The notes: generated by a model from the sequence alone, not told the origin. A stretch of 64,000 bases of DNA from Desulfovibrionaceae bacterium (GCA_015709315.1 JACCQI010000003.1:114271-178270), one strand, 5' to 3'. Shown: positions 15,924 to 25,337, numbered from the stretch's first letter. Numbers and translations are program-made.

Positions 15924-16841
15924 CTACATTTTTTCCAGGGTCCGCTTGGCCTGGGTCGCCTCCACGGACTTGGGAAATGCCTTGATCACTTCCTGCAGCC
16001 TGAGCTTGGCAAGTTCGGGCTTGCCCAGGTGGCTCCACGAGTACCCGGCCTTGAGCAGGGCGGACTTGTACTTGGAGCTTTTCTTGAATTTTTCGATGAC
16101 GTCCTCGAACAGGATGACCGCTCGGGCGTAGTCCTTGAGCTGGTAATAGCACTGGCCCTGCCAGAAGGTGGCGCTGGGCGTGAAGGAGTGATCCTTGAAG
16201 GTGTCGGTGAACTCGGCCCAGTAGGAACGGGCCTTTTCATATTGGCCCGCCTTGTACAGGGCGTAAGCCTTGTCGTAGAGGGCCTTGGCCGGGTCGGTGT
16301 CCGCCGGGGGTTCCGCCTCGGGCGCGGCGGCCGGTTGGGCCTCGGTCGAGGGCTGGCCGGCCGTAGCGTCGGTTTCGGCGGCTTCCGTCTCGGGCTGGAC
16401 GGCCATGGGATCGGTCTGGGCTTCCGTGCCCTTGGGCAGTTCCACGGAGAGCTGGTTCTCCATGGCGAATTCCACCTCGTGGAGCCGTTTTTCCAGCACT
16501 TTCAGGGTCAGGGCCGAGTCGGCCGGGCCGACCTGACGGTCCAGACGGATATGCAGCTCATCCATTTGGCCGCGCAGCTTGGCGAATTCGGTACGCAGGG
16601 CCTGGAGTTCCGCCCACATGTCGGCGGAACGCGCCCTGAGCGGGTCGTTGGATTTGTCGATCTCTTCCTTGAGGAGCTGCTTGGATTCCTCCAGCTCGGC
16701 CTCAAGCTGCTTGATGCGGTTCAGGTCCTGCTGGCGTTCCATCTGCATGGTCTGCATGTCGGTTTTGGTGACGCAGCCCGTCAGGCCGAGCAGGGCGACA
16801 CAAAACAATAACAGTATGGAATGGTTGGCTAATTTTTTCAT
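15924..16841 (-). CDS. YbgF/CpoB-like lipoprotein with coiled coil and TPR repeats
   Basis: 305 residues. N-terminal lipoprotein signal ending LLGLTGC (lipobox), then a long coiled coil (QQDLNRIKQLEAELEESKQ), an acidic Ala/Pro/Glu-rich linker, and C-terminal TPR-type repeats (KALYDKAYALYKAGQYEKAR, SATFWQGQCYYQLKDYARAV). This is the architecture of YbgF/CpoB, which links peptidoglycan synthesis with the Tol-Pal envelope machine; no tol or pal gene is nearby. Its ATG overlaps the stop of the small membrane protein upstream. Lipidation would need LspA, encoded two genes upstream. Confidence 0.8.
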   Translation of the reverse strand: MKKLANHSILLLFCVALLGLTGCVTKTDMQTMQMERQQDLNRIKQLEAELEESKQLLKEEIDKSNDPLRARSADMWAELQALRTEFAKLRGQMDELHIRLDRQVGPADSALTLKVLEKRLHEVEFAMENQLSVELPKGTEAQTDPMAVQPETEAAETDATAGQPSTEAQPAAAPEAEPPADTDPAKALYDKAYALYKAGQYEKARSYWAEFTDTFKDHSFTPSATFWQGQCYYQLKDYARAVILFEDVIEKFKKSSKYKSALLKAGYSWSHLGKPELAKLRLQEVIKAFPKSVEATQAKRTLEKM

Positions 16842-17065
16842 GATGTCTTGCTCCCTCTTTTCCTGCCGAGAAAAAGATACGCGGTTGCGCCGAGAATGGG
16901 AATAAAAATGCAGATCTGCATCCAGAGGCTTTTTTCGGTGGAGGACTCGAAGTTTCGCTTCCAGACATCCAGGATGGCCCAGGCGCTATAGGAGAAGCAA
17001 ACGCCCACGGCCACCAGGATGATGGCCCATTGCGTCGGGGTCAATGCCGAAAAATCCGCAAACAT
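16838..17065 (-). CDS. Small membrane protein with PLDc_N-like domain
   Basis: 75 residues from the ATG at 17065, which has AAGGAG 5 nt upstream. Two hydrophobic segments flank the stretch AWAILDVWKRN, and the end is FIPILGATAYLFLGRKRG, the hallmark of the phospholipase-D N-terminal (PLDc_N) membrane domain found alone in many bacteria. No catalytic PLD motif is present, so the role is unknown. Its TGA overlaps the ATG of the CpoB-like gene (ATGA), indicating coupling. It lies 31 nt after lspA. Confidence 0.72.
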   Translation of the reverse strand: MFADFSALTPTQWAIILVAVGVCFSYSAWAILDVWKRNFESSTEKSLWMQICIFIPILGATAYLFLGRKRGSKTS

Positions 17066-17096
17066 GATAACTCCTTGCAATATTGCGCGAGGCCGC

Positions 17097-17582
17097 TCAC
17101 TGCGGCTTCGCCTTCTTTTCCAGCAGCATGGCGATGATGATGCATCCGGCCCCCACGGTCAGCGCGCTGTCCGCCACGTTGAAGGCGGGCCAGTGATAGC
17201 TTCCCGCGTAGAAGTCCAGGAAGTCGATGACCGATCCGAGCCAGGTGCGGTCGATGGCGTTGCCGACGGCCCCGCCCGCGATCATGCCCAGGCCCGAAAT
17301 CATCCATTTGTCCCGGTCCTTCACCGTACGGAGCATCCAGGCGATGGCGATGACGGCGAGCACGGATATGGCGATGAACAGGGGCCGCTGCCAGTCGATG
17401 TCCTCGTCATCCAGAAAGCCCCAGGCCGATCCCTTGTTGAGAACGTGGACCAGATTGAAGAAGCCGGGGATTATCTCCGTGCCGGTCCACACCTGCATGG
17501 TGGTGTGGACCGCCAGCTTGGTGATCTGGTCGACCGCCACCGTGGCCGCGGCCCATATGGATGCCAGCGCGTATCGGTTCAT
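17097..17582 (-). CDS. lspA: Lipoprotein signal peptidase (signal peptidase II)
   Basis: 161-residue inner-membrane aspartyl protease with four predicted helices that removes signal peptides from prolipoproteins. The catalytic aspartates sit in GGAVGNAIDR (D111) and FNVADSA (D138); the N-terminal VDQITK motif is also present. It starts 7 nt after the ileS stop; ileS-lspA is a very widely conserved pair. Two lipoprotein substrates in this window are the CpoB-like and the CsgG-like proteins. Confidence 0.95.
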   Translation of the reverse strand: MNRYALASIWAAATVAVDQITKLAVHTTMQVWTGTEIIPGFFNLVHVLNKGSAWGFLDDEDIDWQRPLFIAISVLAVIAIAWMLRTVKDRDKWMISGLGMIAGGAVGNAIDRTWLGSVIDFLDFYAGSYHWPAFNVADSALTVGAGCIIIAMLLEKKAKPQ

Positions 17583-17589
17583 GCCTTGC

Positions 17590-20406
17590 CTAGTCCAGGG
17601 TCTTCAGGACGGCGGTGCAGCGGGGGCAGGCGTCCGGATAGGCCGGGTCGCTGCCCAGGTCCTCGGAGATGCGCCAGCAGCGCTCGCATTTCTCGCCCGT
17701 GGCGGCGGTCACGCCCACCCTGAGGTCGGCCATGTCCTCGCCCTGGAAGGCGTCCGCCGGGGCCTCGGCCACGTCCGCGAGGGCCACCTCGGAAACGATG
17801 AAGAACTCGCGCGGGTCGAATTCGCCGGAAGTGATCAGCTCCCTGATTTCCTCGGTGGCGTACAGGGTTACCTTGGCGTCCAGGGACTTGCCGATGACGC
17901 CGTCCTTCCGCATGGGTTCGATGGCCTTGTTCACCTCGCCCCGGACCGCGGCCAACTGTTCCCAATTGGCGCGCTCGTCGTTTGTCAGGCCCGTGGCGTC
18001 CGGCGCGAAGCGCAGGGCGAAGACCGTCTTGTCCTGGGGCAGGGCGGACTTGATGGCGTCGGGCAGGTTCTGGAAGCCTTCCTCGGCGGTGAAGGAGAGG
18101 ACCGGGGCCATGTCCTGCAGCAGCATGAGCAGGATCTGCCAGAGCACGGTCTGGGCGGAGCGGCGCTTGAGGCCGTTTTCCTCCTCCACGTAGAGTCGGT
18201 CCTTGATGATATCCAGGTAGAAGGCCGAGAGGTCCACCACGCAGAGGTTGTGCAGGGTGTGGTAGACCTTGTGGAATTCGAATTTGCGGTAGGCGTCCTG
18301 GATGGCGGCGTGGTGCCGGGCGACCATGTCCAGGGCGTAGCGGTCCAGCGGCAGCATGTCGGCCACGGCCACCCGGTCCGCCGGGTCGAAGTCGTTCAGG
18401 TTGGACAGGAGGTAGCGGCAGGTGTTGCGGATGCGCCGGTAGGCGTCCACGAGCCGGTTCAGGGTCTCGTCGGAGATGCGGATGTCTTCCTGGTAGTTGG
18501 AGGCGGACACCCACATGCGCAGGATTTCCGCGCCGAACTTGTCGATGATCTCCTGGGGCGCGATGACGTTGCCGATGGATTTCGACATCTTGCGGCCCTC
18601 GGCGTCCACCACGTAGCCGTGGGTCAGGACGGTCTTGTAGGGCGGGGTCTCGCGGGTGCCCACCGAAGCGAGCAGGGAGGAGTGGAACCAGCCGCGATGC
18701 TGGTCCGAGCCCTCCAGGTAGAGGTCGGCCGGGAAGCGGGTCTCCTTGCGCTGCTCGACAACGGCCGCGAAGCTGGTGCCGGAGTCGAACCAGACGTCCA
18801 GGATGTCGGTCTCGCGCTTCCAGTGCGTGCCGCCGCACTTGGGACAGGTCAGGCCCTCGGGCACGATCTCTTCGAGCGGAGCCTCGAACCAGTAGTCGCA
18901 GCCGGTGTCGTGCTGCGCGTACTTGTCGCAGATGTCGTAGACCCATTGGGCGTCGAACCAGGTCTCGTCGCAGTCCTCGCAGATGAGCGCGGAGATGGGC
19001 ACGCCCCAGTTGCGCTGGCGGGAGATGCACCAGTCCGGGCGGTTGGCGATCATGTTGTAGATGCGCTCCTCGCCCCAGGACGGAACCCAATGCACGTCGT
19101 TGCGGATGGCGGAAAGCGCCCGCTCGCGCAGGTCGTTCTCGTCCATGCCGATGAACCACTGGGTGGTGGCTCGGAAGATGACCGGCTGTTTGCACCGCCA
19201 GCAGTGGGGGTAGGAGTGGGTGATCTTTTCCGAGGCCATCAGGTTGCCCAGTTCGGTCAGCTTTTCGATGACCCTGGGGTTGGCGTCCCAGACGTTCAGC
19301 CCGGCGAAATGCTCGACTTCCTGAGTGAACTCGCCCCGGTCGTTCATGGGGGAGTAGATTTCCAGGCCGTATTTGAGGCCGGTCTCGAAGTCCTCGCGGC
19401 CGTGGCCGGGCGCGGTGTGAACGCAGCCGGTGCCGGTTTCGAGCGTCACGTAGTCGGCCAGGACCACCTTGGAAACGCGGTCGTAGATGGGGTGTTTGGC
19501 CTTCAGGCCCTCCAGGTCGGCGCCCCGGAACGTGGCCAGGGTCTTGACGCCGTCCCAGCCGAACTTGCCCGTGCATTCCTCGAGCAGTCCCTCGGCCAGC
19601 ACGTAGAGGTCGCCGCCCGCCTGGACCAGCACGTAGTCGAAGTCGGGATGCACGGCCACGCCCATGTTGTCGGGGATGGTCCAGGGGGTGGTGGTCCAGA
19701 TGAGGATATACAGTCTGGACACGTCCACATCGGCGATCTTCTTGAAATTCTTGTCGGCCAGGGGGAAGCGGACGTAGATGGACGGGGAGGTGTGGTCCTC
19801 GTACTCCACCTCGGCCTCGGCCAGGGCGGTGCGGCAGTCGCAGCACCAGTAGATGGGCTTCTTGCCCCGCACCACGCCGCCGCGCTCCATGAACCGGCCC
19901 AACTCGCGGGCTGTGGCCGCCTCGTATTCCGGCTTCATGGTCATGTACGGGTCGTCCCAGACGCCCATCACGCCGAGGCGCTTGAATTCACTGCGCTGGG
20001 TGTCCAGCCATTTCTCGGCGTAGGACCGGCAGATCTTGCGGATGGTCAGGGTGTCGAGTTCCTTGTTCTTTTTCTTGAGTTCCTGTTCCACCTTGTGCTC
20101 GATGGGCAGGCCGTGACAGTCCCAACCAGGCACGTACTGGGCCTTCTGGCCCTGCATGTTGCGGGATTTGACCACGATGTCCTTGAGGACCTTGTTGAGC
20201 GCGGTGCCCATGTGGATGTGGCCGTTGGCGTAGGGCGGGCCGTCATGCAACACATAGCTGTCATCCGGGTCTCCGGCCTCGATCATGGCGTCGTAGGCGC
20301 TGATCTCCTCCCAGAATTTGAGCATCTCGGGCTCGCGCTGCTTGAGGTTGGCCTTCATGGGAAATTTTGTTTTGGGCAGGAGCAGGGTCTTCTTGTAGTC
20401 GCTCAT
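17590..20406 (-). CDS. ileS: Isoleucyl-tRNA synthetase
   Basis: 938 residues, class I synthetase. HIHMG (63-67) is the HIGH box and KMSKS (606-610) the second ATP motif. The editing (CP1) domain includes TTPWTIPDN and the C-terminus carries the zinc site [12 protein letters not shown]...CPRC. It charges tRNA-Ile and edits Val-tRNA-Ile. The start at 20406 has GGAGGA 10 nt upstream. First gene of a seven-gene minus-strand run ending at the 14084-14118 terminator. No T-box leader is visible in the 20407-20619 gap. Confidence 0.97.
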   Translation of the reverse strand: MSDYKKTLLLPKTKFPMKANLKQREPEMLKFWEEISAYDAMIEAGDPDDSYVLHDGPPYANGHIHMGTALNKVLKDIVVKSRNMQGQKAQYVPGWDCHGLPIEHKVEQELKKKNKELDTLTIRKICRSYAEKWLDTQRSEFKRLGVMGVWDDPYMTMKPEYEAATARELGRFMERGGVVRGKKPIYWCCDCRTALAEAEVEYEDHTSPSIYVRFPLADKNFKKIADVDVSRLYILIWTTTPWTIPDNMGVAVHPDFDYVLVQAGGDLYVLAEGLLEECTGKFGWDGVKTLATFRGADLEGLKAKHPIYDRVSKVVLADYVTLETGTGCVHTAPGHGREDFETGLKYGLEIYSPMNDRGEFTQEVEHFAGLNVWDANPRVIEKLTELGNLMASEKITHSYPHCWRCKQPVIFRATTQWFIGMDENDLRERALSAIRNDVHWVPSWGEERIYNMIANRPDWCISRQRNWGVPISALICEDCDETWFDAQWVYDICDKYAQHDTGCDYWFEAPLEEIVPEGLTCPKCGGTHWKRETDILDVWFDSGTSFAAVVEQRKETRFPADLYLEGSDQHRGWFHSSLLASVGTRETPPYKTVLTHGYVVDAEGRKMSKSIGNVIAPQEIIDKFGAEILRMWVSASNYQEDIRISDETLNRLVDAYRRIRNTCRYLLSNLNDFDPADRVAVADMLPLDRYALDMVARHHAAIQDAYRKFEFHKVYHTLHNLCVVDLSAFYLDIIKDRLYVEEENGLKRRSAQTVLWQILLMLLQDMAPVLSFTAEEGFQNLPDAIKSALPQDKTVFALRFAPDATGLTNDERANWEQLAAVRGEVNKAIEPMRKDGVIGKSLDAKVTLYATEEIRELITSGEFDPREFFIVSEVALADVAEAPADAFQGEDMADLRVGVTAATGEKCERCWRISEDLGSDPAYPDACPRCTAVLKTLD

Positions 20407-20560
20407 GGGTCGTAAGTCCTCCGGGAACCGTATATTTCTTTAGATGAAAGTTGGCATTCAAAAGAGACGCTGTAACTTGGTATAACTCGTATCGGAAGTC
20501 AAGCGCCGCGCCGTTTTTGCGCCCCGCTGCACAATGTTTACACAACCGGCAAAACATGCT

Positions 20561-20578
20561 TTGGTCTATGTGGACCAA
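20561..20578. promoter_or_regulatory. TTGGTC-N6-GACCAA palindrome (possible operator)
   Basis: TTGGTCTATGTGGACCAA lies between divergent ileS and the TPR gene, one base upstream of a possible promoter for the latter (TTGGGT 20579-20584, 16 bp, CATAAT 20601-20606). The same half-sites recur upstream of the PEP-synthase-like gene at 52608-52651. Confidence 0.4.
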
Positions 20579-20619
20579 TTGGGTCGGAAATAAGAAAACA
20601 CATAATCAGGGGAAGACAT

Positions 20620-21249
20620 ATGGGTGTTCACGTCAAGGAACGCGAACTGAAGGAATTCAAGGATCGTCACATTAAGAAAAGCTCGGCGGCCATGCTGGCC
20701 TTCCTCGCTTTGGTGGTGGGGGCCTTCATCGGCAATGCCATCACCGTGCTCTCCATAGGCCAGAACCAACTGCAGGCCGAGTCGGTATCCCAAGCCGCGC
20801 CCATGCCGGGCGATGCGGCCCCGCACGAGGCGGACCCGGTGGCCCTGGCCAATCTGGAAAAGGCGGCGCAGGACAACCCGACCGACGCGAACAAGTGGGT
20901 TGCGCTGGGCAATTTCTGCTTTGACCACGACCTGGGCGAAAAGGCGGTCGTGGCCTATGAGCGCGCCCTGGCGCTCAAGCCCATGCTGGTGGACGTCTGG
21001 TCCGATCTCGGGGTGATGTATCGCCTGGTGGGCCGGTACGACAAGGCGGTGGAGGCGTTTGACCACGCCGCGGCCCTGGATGACAATCACATCACCTCGC
21101 GGTTCAACATGGGCATCGTCTATCTGCACGACCTGAGCAACAAGGAGGCCGCGATCAAGGTGTGGAAGGAGGTCCTGGCCATGGCCCCGGACGCGACGTC
21201 GCCCACGGGCCGGAGATTGGAGGACATGGTGCGGGACCTGGAGAATTAA
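20620..21249 (+). CDS. Membrane-anchored TPR protein
   Basis: 209 residues. A basic N-terminus (KERELKEFKDRHIKK) is followed by one hydrophobic segment around residues 25-45 (AMLAFLALVVGAFIGNAITV), then a presumably periplasmic part with about three TPR motifs (NKWVALGNFCFDHDLGEKAV; VWSDLGVMYRLVGRYDKAVE; SRFNMGIVYLHDLSNKEAAI). TPRs mediate protein-protein contact; the layout recalls cytochrome c-biogenesis CcmH/NrfG-type TPR proteins, but no heme-lyase gene is nearby. Start ATG 20620 follows CAGGGGAAG. Partner unknown; single-gene unit with a terminator at 21268-21300. Confidence 0.75.
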   Translation: MGVHVKERELKEFKDRHIKKSSAAMLAFLALVVGAFIGNAITVLSIGQNQLQAESVSQAAPMPGDAAPHEADPVALANLEKAAQDNPTDANKWVALGNFCFDHDLGEKAVVAYERALALKPMLVDVWSDLGVMYRLVGRYDKAVEAFDHAAALDDNHITSRFNMGIVYLHDLSNKEAAIKVWKEVLAMAPDATSPTGRRLEDMVRDLEN

Positions 21250-21267
21250 GGGAATCGGCGCAAAAAC

Positions 21268-21300
21268 AAAAGGACGGACGCGGATGCGCCCGTCCTTTTT
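21268..21300. terminator. Bidirectional terminator between the TPR gene and cysE
   Basis: AAAAGGACGG (21268-21277) pairs with CCGTCCTTTT (21290-21299), with an inner CGC/GCG extension. Confidence 0.85.
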
Positions 21301-21319
21301 GGTGTCGGATAAACGGCGG

Positions 21320-22240
21320 TCAAATGCCGCCGCCATGCTCGAAGGATTCCTCCATGGCCCGGGACTGGACGATCTGCGCGCCCGCCGGGACGTCGCGCGT
21401 GATCCAGACGTTGCCGCCGATGACGGCTTTTTGGCCGATGGTCACGCGGCCCAGGATGGTGGCCCCGGCGTAGATGATGACGTCGTCCTCCACGATGGGG
21501 TGGCGGGGCAGCCCCTTGATGAGCCGCTCGTCGTCGCCCTTGGGGAAGCTCTTGGCCCCCAGGGTCACGCCCTGGTAGATGCGCACGTTGTCGCCGATGA
21601 TGCAGGTTTCGCCGATGACGGTCCCGGTGCCGTGGTCGATGAAGAAGGATTTGCCGATGGTCGCGCCGGGATGGATGTCGATGCCCGTGTCCGAGTGGGC
21701 CATCTCGCCGATGATGCGGGGGATGACGTCCACGTCCAGCAGGTACAGCTCGTGGGCGATGCGGTGGTTGGTCAGGGCGCGGATGGACGGATAGCAGAAG
21801 ATGGTTTCCCCGTGCGTCTTGGCCGCCGGGTCGCCGTCATAGGCCGCCTCCACGTCGCTGAGGAGCAGTTTCCTGATCCGGGGCAGCCGGGTCACCAGCT
21901 CCAGGGCGGTGTCCCTGGACCGTTTCGCGCAGTCCTTGCACCGTTCCTTCTGCTTGGAATCGCAGACGAAGCAATAGCCCCGATTGATCTGGTCGGCCAG
22001 GACGCGGATCAGTTTGTCCAGTGTCGCGCCGATGTAATAGGGCATGGTATCGGGCGTGACCTCGGACGGCCCGAAATAGCCGGGGAAGAGCACGCAGCGC
22101 AGGTCCTCGACAATCCGGGAGAGCACGTCCACGGACGGCATGGGGGAGTCTTCGGAAAATCGGTGCGAGGCCGGTCCCTTGTCGCCGGACTCCGTGAGCA
22201 GGGCGACCACGTCGGCCAGGGCGTATTGCTTGTCGGTCAT
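21320..22240 (-). CDS. cysE: Serine O-acetyltransferase (EpsC-type)
   Basis: 306 residues, longer than E. coli CysE. It makes O-acetylserine from serine and acetyl-CoA. The C-terminal half is a left-handed beta-helix of hexapeptide repeats (IHPGATIGKSFFIDHGTGTV, IGDNVRIYQGVTLGAKS), including the catalytic-His region. The N-terminal helical part carries an unusual pair of CxxC motifs, CFVCDSKQKERCKDC, which could bind zinc or act as a redox switch. It ends the nifU-nifS-cysK-cysE operon and feeds CysK directly upstream (10 nt gap). Confidence 0.93.
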   Translation of the reverse strand: MTDKQYALADVVALLTESGDKGPASHRFSEDSPMPSVDVLSRIVEDLRCVLFPGYFGPSEVTPDTMPYYIGATLDKLIRVLADQINRGYCFVCDSKQKERCKDCAKRSRDTALELVTRLPRIRKLLLSDVEAAYDGDPAAKTHGETIFCYPSIRALTNHRIAHELYLLDVDVIPRIIGEMAHSDTGIDIHPGATIGKSFFIDHGTGTVIGETCIIGDNVRIYQGVTLGAKSFPKGDDERLIKGLPRHPIVEDDVIIYAGATILGRVTIGQKAVIGGNVWITRDVPAGAQIVQSRAMEESFEHGGGI

Positions 22241-22250
22241 GGCTGGCTTC

Positions 22251-23171
22251 CTATTCGAACAGCGGGGTGCTCAGGTAGCGTTCTCCGGTGTCGCAGACGA
22301 TGAACACGATCATTTTGCCCCGGTATTCCTGCCGCTTGGCCAGTTCTATGGCGGCGGCGCAGTTGGCCCCGGAGGAGATGCCCCCGAGGATGCCTTCCTT
22401 GAGAATCAGCGCCTTGGCGGTCTCCATGGCCGTGTCGTTGTCGATGCGGACGACTTCGTCGATGATGCCGGTATCCAGCGCGCCGGGAACAAAGCCCGCG
22501 CCGATGCCCTGAATCATGTGCGGTCCGGGTTCGCCGCCGGACAGCACCGGGGAGGCGGAAGGCTCCACGGCCACGGCCTGGACCTCGGGTTTTCTTTCCT
22601 TGAGCGCCTGGGCGATGCCGGTGAGGGACCCGCCCGTGCCCACGCCGGACACGATGGCGTCCACCCGGCCGTCGGTGTCGTCCCAAATCTCGATTCCCGT
22701 GGTCTTGCGGTGCATGGCCGGGTTGTCGAGGTTCTCGAACTGCATGAGCATGTGGGCGTTGTCCGTTTCCCGGACGATTTCCTCGGCCCTGGCGATGGCC
22801 CCCTTCATGCCCTCGGCCGCCGGGGTCAGTATCAGTTCGGTCCCGAATCCCTTGAGCAGCTTGCGCCGTTCGATGGACATGGACTCCGGCATGGTCAGAA
22901 TGAGCCGCAACCCCTTGACCGCACAGACAAAGGCCAGGCCGATGCCGGTGTTGCCGCTGGTCGGCTCCACCAGGGTCGTGTCCAGGTCGATGTCGCCGCG
23001 TTCCAGGGCGGCCTCGATCATATTTTTCGCAATGCGGTCCTTGATGGAGGCGCACGGGTTGTTGAATTCCAGCTTGGCCACCAGCGTGGCCCCCAATCCC
23101 TCGGAAAGCCGGTTCAACCGCACCATCGGTGTTTTGCCGACCAGTTCCGTCATGTCGTTTGCTATGTTCAT
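22251..23171 (-). CDS. cysK: Cysteine synthase (O-acetylserine sulfhydrylase)
   Basis: 306 residues. PLP enzyme forming cysteine from O-acetylserine and sulfide. The lysine that binds PLP is K44 in NPCASIKDR; the phosphate loop is seen as GTGGSLTGI, the substrate loop as EPTSGNTGIGLA, and the C-terminus carries SSGANCAAAIEL. The ATG at 23171 overlaps the nifS stop (ATGA), so translation is coupled. Position between a cysteine desulfurase and serine acetyltransferase makes a compact sulfide-to-cysteine-to-cluster route. Confidence 0.95.
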   Translation of the reverse strand: MNIANDMTELVGKTPMVRLNRLSEGLGATLVAKLEFNNPCASIKDRIAKNMIEAALERGDIDLDTTLVEPTSGNTGIGLAFVCAVKGLRLILTMPESMSIERRKLLKGFGTELILTPAAEGMKGAIARAEEIVRETDNAHMLMQFENLDNPAMHRKTTGIEIWDDTDGRVDAIVSGVGTGGSLTGIAQALKERKPEVQAVAVEPSASPVLSGGEPGPHMIQGIGAGFVPGALDTGIIDEVVRIDNDTAMETAKALILKEGILGGISSGANCAAAIELAKRQEYRGKMIVFIVCDTGERYLSTPLFE

Positions 23172-24367
23172 TGGGGACTCCCGGTCCTGAAGCAAGCCGT
23201 TTTCTTCTTTCCCGGCGAGAAGGGGGACATCTTGCGGAGGTTCTTGATGATCGGCGGCAGGTTCTCGATGACGAAATCGATTTCCTTTTCCGTGTTGAAT
23301 CGGCTCAGGCTGAAGCGGATGGACCCGTGGGCGAAGGTGAAGGGCACGCCCATGGCCTTGAGCACGTGGGAGGGTTCCAGGGAGCCGGAAGTGCAGGCCG
23401 AGCCGGAACTGGCCGCAATGCCCAGTTGGTCCATCATCAGCAGAATGGCCTCGCCTTCCACATACCCGAAGGAGATGTTGGTGGTGTTGGGCAGGCGGCT
23501 GTCCGGATCGCCGTTGACCAGGGCGTCCGGGACGGCGGCCAGGAGGCCGCTTTCCAGCTTGTCGCGCAGTCGGCTGACGTCGGTGACCTCGGTCTGCATG
23601 CTCTCGGCGGCCAGTTCGCATGCCTTGCCCAGGGCGATGATGCCGGTGGTGTTTTCGGTGCCGGCACGGCGGTTGTGCTCCTGGTGCCCGCCCACGAGGA
23701 GCGGCCGGAAGCGGAGGCCCTTGCGGACGAAGAGGGCACCCACGCCCTTGGGAGCGTGCAGCTTGTGCCCGGACAGGGATAGCATGTCCACGGCGGAGTT
23801 GCCGAGGTCGATGGGCACCTTGCCCACGGCCTGGACCGCGTCGGTGTGGAAGACCGCGCCATGGTCGCGGGCGATCTCCGCCATTGCCTCGACGGGGTGG
23901 ATGTTGCCGGTCTCGTTGTTGGCCCACATGACCGAGACAAGGGCGGTGTCCGGCCTGAACGCGGCGCGGTATTCGTCCATGTCGAGCCGTCCCCGTTCGT
24001 CGGTGGACAGGAAGGTGACTTCGTATCCATCCGTCTTTGCAAGAAATTTGCAGAAGCTCAGGACCGCCGGATGCTCCACGGCCGTGGTGATGATGTGGCG
24101 TTTGTCCGGCTGGGCGTTGAGCGCCGAGCGGATGGCGGTGTTGTCCGATTCCGAGCCGCAGGAGGTGAAGATGATCTCGTCCGGCCGGCAGCCCAGGAGT
24201 TTGGCCACGGAGGCGCGGGCTTCATTGATCTTGACGCCCACCTGGCCGCCGAAGCGGTGAATGGACGACGGGTTGCCGTAGAGTTCGGTGAAGTAGGGGC
24301 GCATGGCCTCGAAAACGGCCGGGTCCACCTGCGTGGTGGCATTGTTGTCCAGATAGATTGTCTTCAT
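23168..24367 (-). CDS. nifS: Cysteine desulfurase NifS
   Basis: 399 residues, group I NifS/IscS-like PLP enzyme that takes sulfur from cysteine as an enzyme persulfide and passes it to the scaffold NifU. Visible: YLDNNATTQVD at the N-terminus, PLP lysine K202 in LSGHKLHAPKG, and the loop cysteine C325 in SSGSACTSGSLEPS. It begins 3 nt after the nifU stop and overlaps cysK at its end. No nitrogenase gene is in view, so a general Fe-S housekeeping role is likely, as in other sulfate reducers and Epsilonproteobacteria (family knowledge). Confidence 0.95.
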   Translation of the reverse strand: MKTIYLDNNATTQVDPAVFEAMRPYFTELYGNPSSIHRFGGQVGVKINEARASVAKLLGCRPDEIIFTSCGSESDNTAIRSALNAQPDKRHIITTAVEHPAVLSFCKFLAKTDGYEVTFLSTDERGRLDMDEYRAAFRPDTALVSVMWANNETGNIHPVEAMAEIARDHGAVFHTDAVQAVGKVPIDLGNSAVDMLSLSGHKLHAPKGVGALFVRKGLRFRPLLVGGHQEHNRRAGTENTTGIIALGKACELAAESMQTEVTDVSRLRDKLESGLLAAVPDALVNGDPDSRLPNTTNISFGYVEGEAILLMMDQLGIAASSGSACTSGSLEPSHVLKAMGVPFTFAHGSIRFSLSRFNTEKEIDFVIENLPPIIKNLRKMSPFSPGKKKTACFRTGSPQ

Positions 24368-24370
24368 TGA

Positions 24371-25228
24371 TTACGCCTCCACCACGGTAATGGCCGGATC
24401 GACCTTTTCGCGGAGCTTGGCCTGCACCAGGTTGTTCAGGGTGGCCTGGCTGGACGGGCAGCCCGAGCACATGCCGGAGAATTGGACCGAGACCGAGGTT
24501 TTGTCGATGTCCATGAGCCGGATGTCGCCGCCGTCCGCCTTGAGCGCGGGGCGGATATCCTCGTCAATGATCGACTCGATCAGGTGCATGCGCTGGATAT
24601 TGGTCATGCCCTCGGCCGGGTGCGAGGAGGCCTGGGAGGGCGTGGCGCAGGCAGCGGTCTCGCCGTGGGCCTCGGCCAGCAGCCGCTCCAGGTCTTCGTG
24701 GCATTTGCCGCAGCCGCCGCCCGCCTTGGTGAAATTGGTGATGTCCTCCACGGTCTGGAGGCCGTTCTCCTTGATGGCGTGGAGGATTTCCTCGTCGAAC
24801 ACGCCGAAGCATTCGCAGATCAGCTCGCCTTCGTGGGAGTGCTCGGCCTTGGTGTCCGCCTCGCCGCGCATGTTCTTGATGGCCTGTTCCAGGGCTTCCT
24901 GGCCCATGACGGAACAGTGCATCTTCTCGCGGGGCAGACCGCCGAGAAATTGGGCGATGTCCTTGTTCGTCAGCTTTTCCGCCTCTTCCAGGGTCTTGCC
25001 GATGATGAGCTCCGTAAGGGCGGAGCTGGATGCGATGGCGCTGGCACAGCCGAAGGTCTGGAATTTGGCGTCCGTGATGATGCCTTTGTCATCCACCTTG
25101 ATGTAGAGCGTCAGGGCATCGCCGCAGGCCAGGGAGCCGACCTCGCCGACGCCGTCCGCATCCTCGATCTGCCCCACGTTGCGCGGGTTGAGGAAATGGT
25201 CCTTCACCTTGTCTGTATATTCCCACAT
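24371..25228 (-). CDS. nifU: Three-domain Fe-S scaffold NifU
   Basis: 285 residues with the complete NifU plan. An IscU-like domain carries C35, C61 and C105 (SLACGDAL, FGCASAIA, MHCSVMG). A central [2Fe-2S] BFD-like domain carries C138, C140, C173 and C176 (ICECFGVF, GGCGKCH). A C-terminal Nfu domain carries C254 and C257 (GMCSGCPSS). It assembles clusters with sulfur from NifS and transfers them to client proteins. I choose ATG 25228 (GGAG 6 nt upstream) over the TTG four codons earlier. Promoter and operator-like palindrome lie just upstream. Confidence 0.94.
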   Translation of the reverse strand: MWEYTDKVKDHFLNPRNVGQIEDADGVGEVGSLACGDALTLYIKVDDKGIITDAKFQTFGCASAIASSSALTELIIGKTLEEAEKLTNKDIAQFLGGLPREKMHCSVMGQEALEQAIKNMRGEADTKAEHSHEGELICECFGVFDEEILHAIKENGLQTVEDITNFTKAGGGCGKCHEDLERLLAEAHGETAACATPSQASSHPAEGMTNIQRMHLIESIIDEDIRPALKADGGDIRLMDIDKTSVSVQFSGMCSGCPSSQATLNNLVQAKLREKVDPAITVVEA

Positions 25229-25271
25229 GATGGTCTCCAATTATGGATAGTTATATGAATATCCGTAACAA

Positions 25272-25323
25272 GTGCGATTCGATTGCACGAGACTATTGTA
25301 AGCATACCGCAGGAGGGTGTAAA
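25272..25323 (-). promoter_or_regulatory. nifU-nifS-cysK-cysE promoter with palindrome at the start site
   Basis: On the minus strand: TTTACA (25323-25318), 17 bp, TACAAT (25300-25295). An imperfect palindrome, GTGCGATTCGATTGCAC (25272-25288), covers roughly +1 to +17 and could be a repressor site. Confidence 0.7.
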
Positions 25324-25337
25324 GGCGCGAATTGTGA

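Noticed and set aside
17227..20415. A 1062-codon plus-strand open frame across ileS
   Set aside because: Complement of ileS, which has intact HIGH, KMSKS and zinc motifs; the plus-strand translation has no recognisable domain.
20407..20619. T-box leader for ileS
   Set aside because: No T-box consensus (TGGNACCGCG-like) sequence and no terminator before the ileS start.
25229..25337. IscR-type binding site upstream of nifU
   Set aside because: A palindrome is present, but it does not match the IscR consensus as I know it; reported only as an unknown operator.
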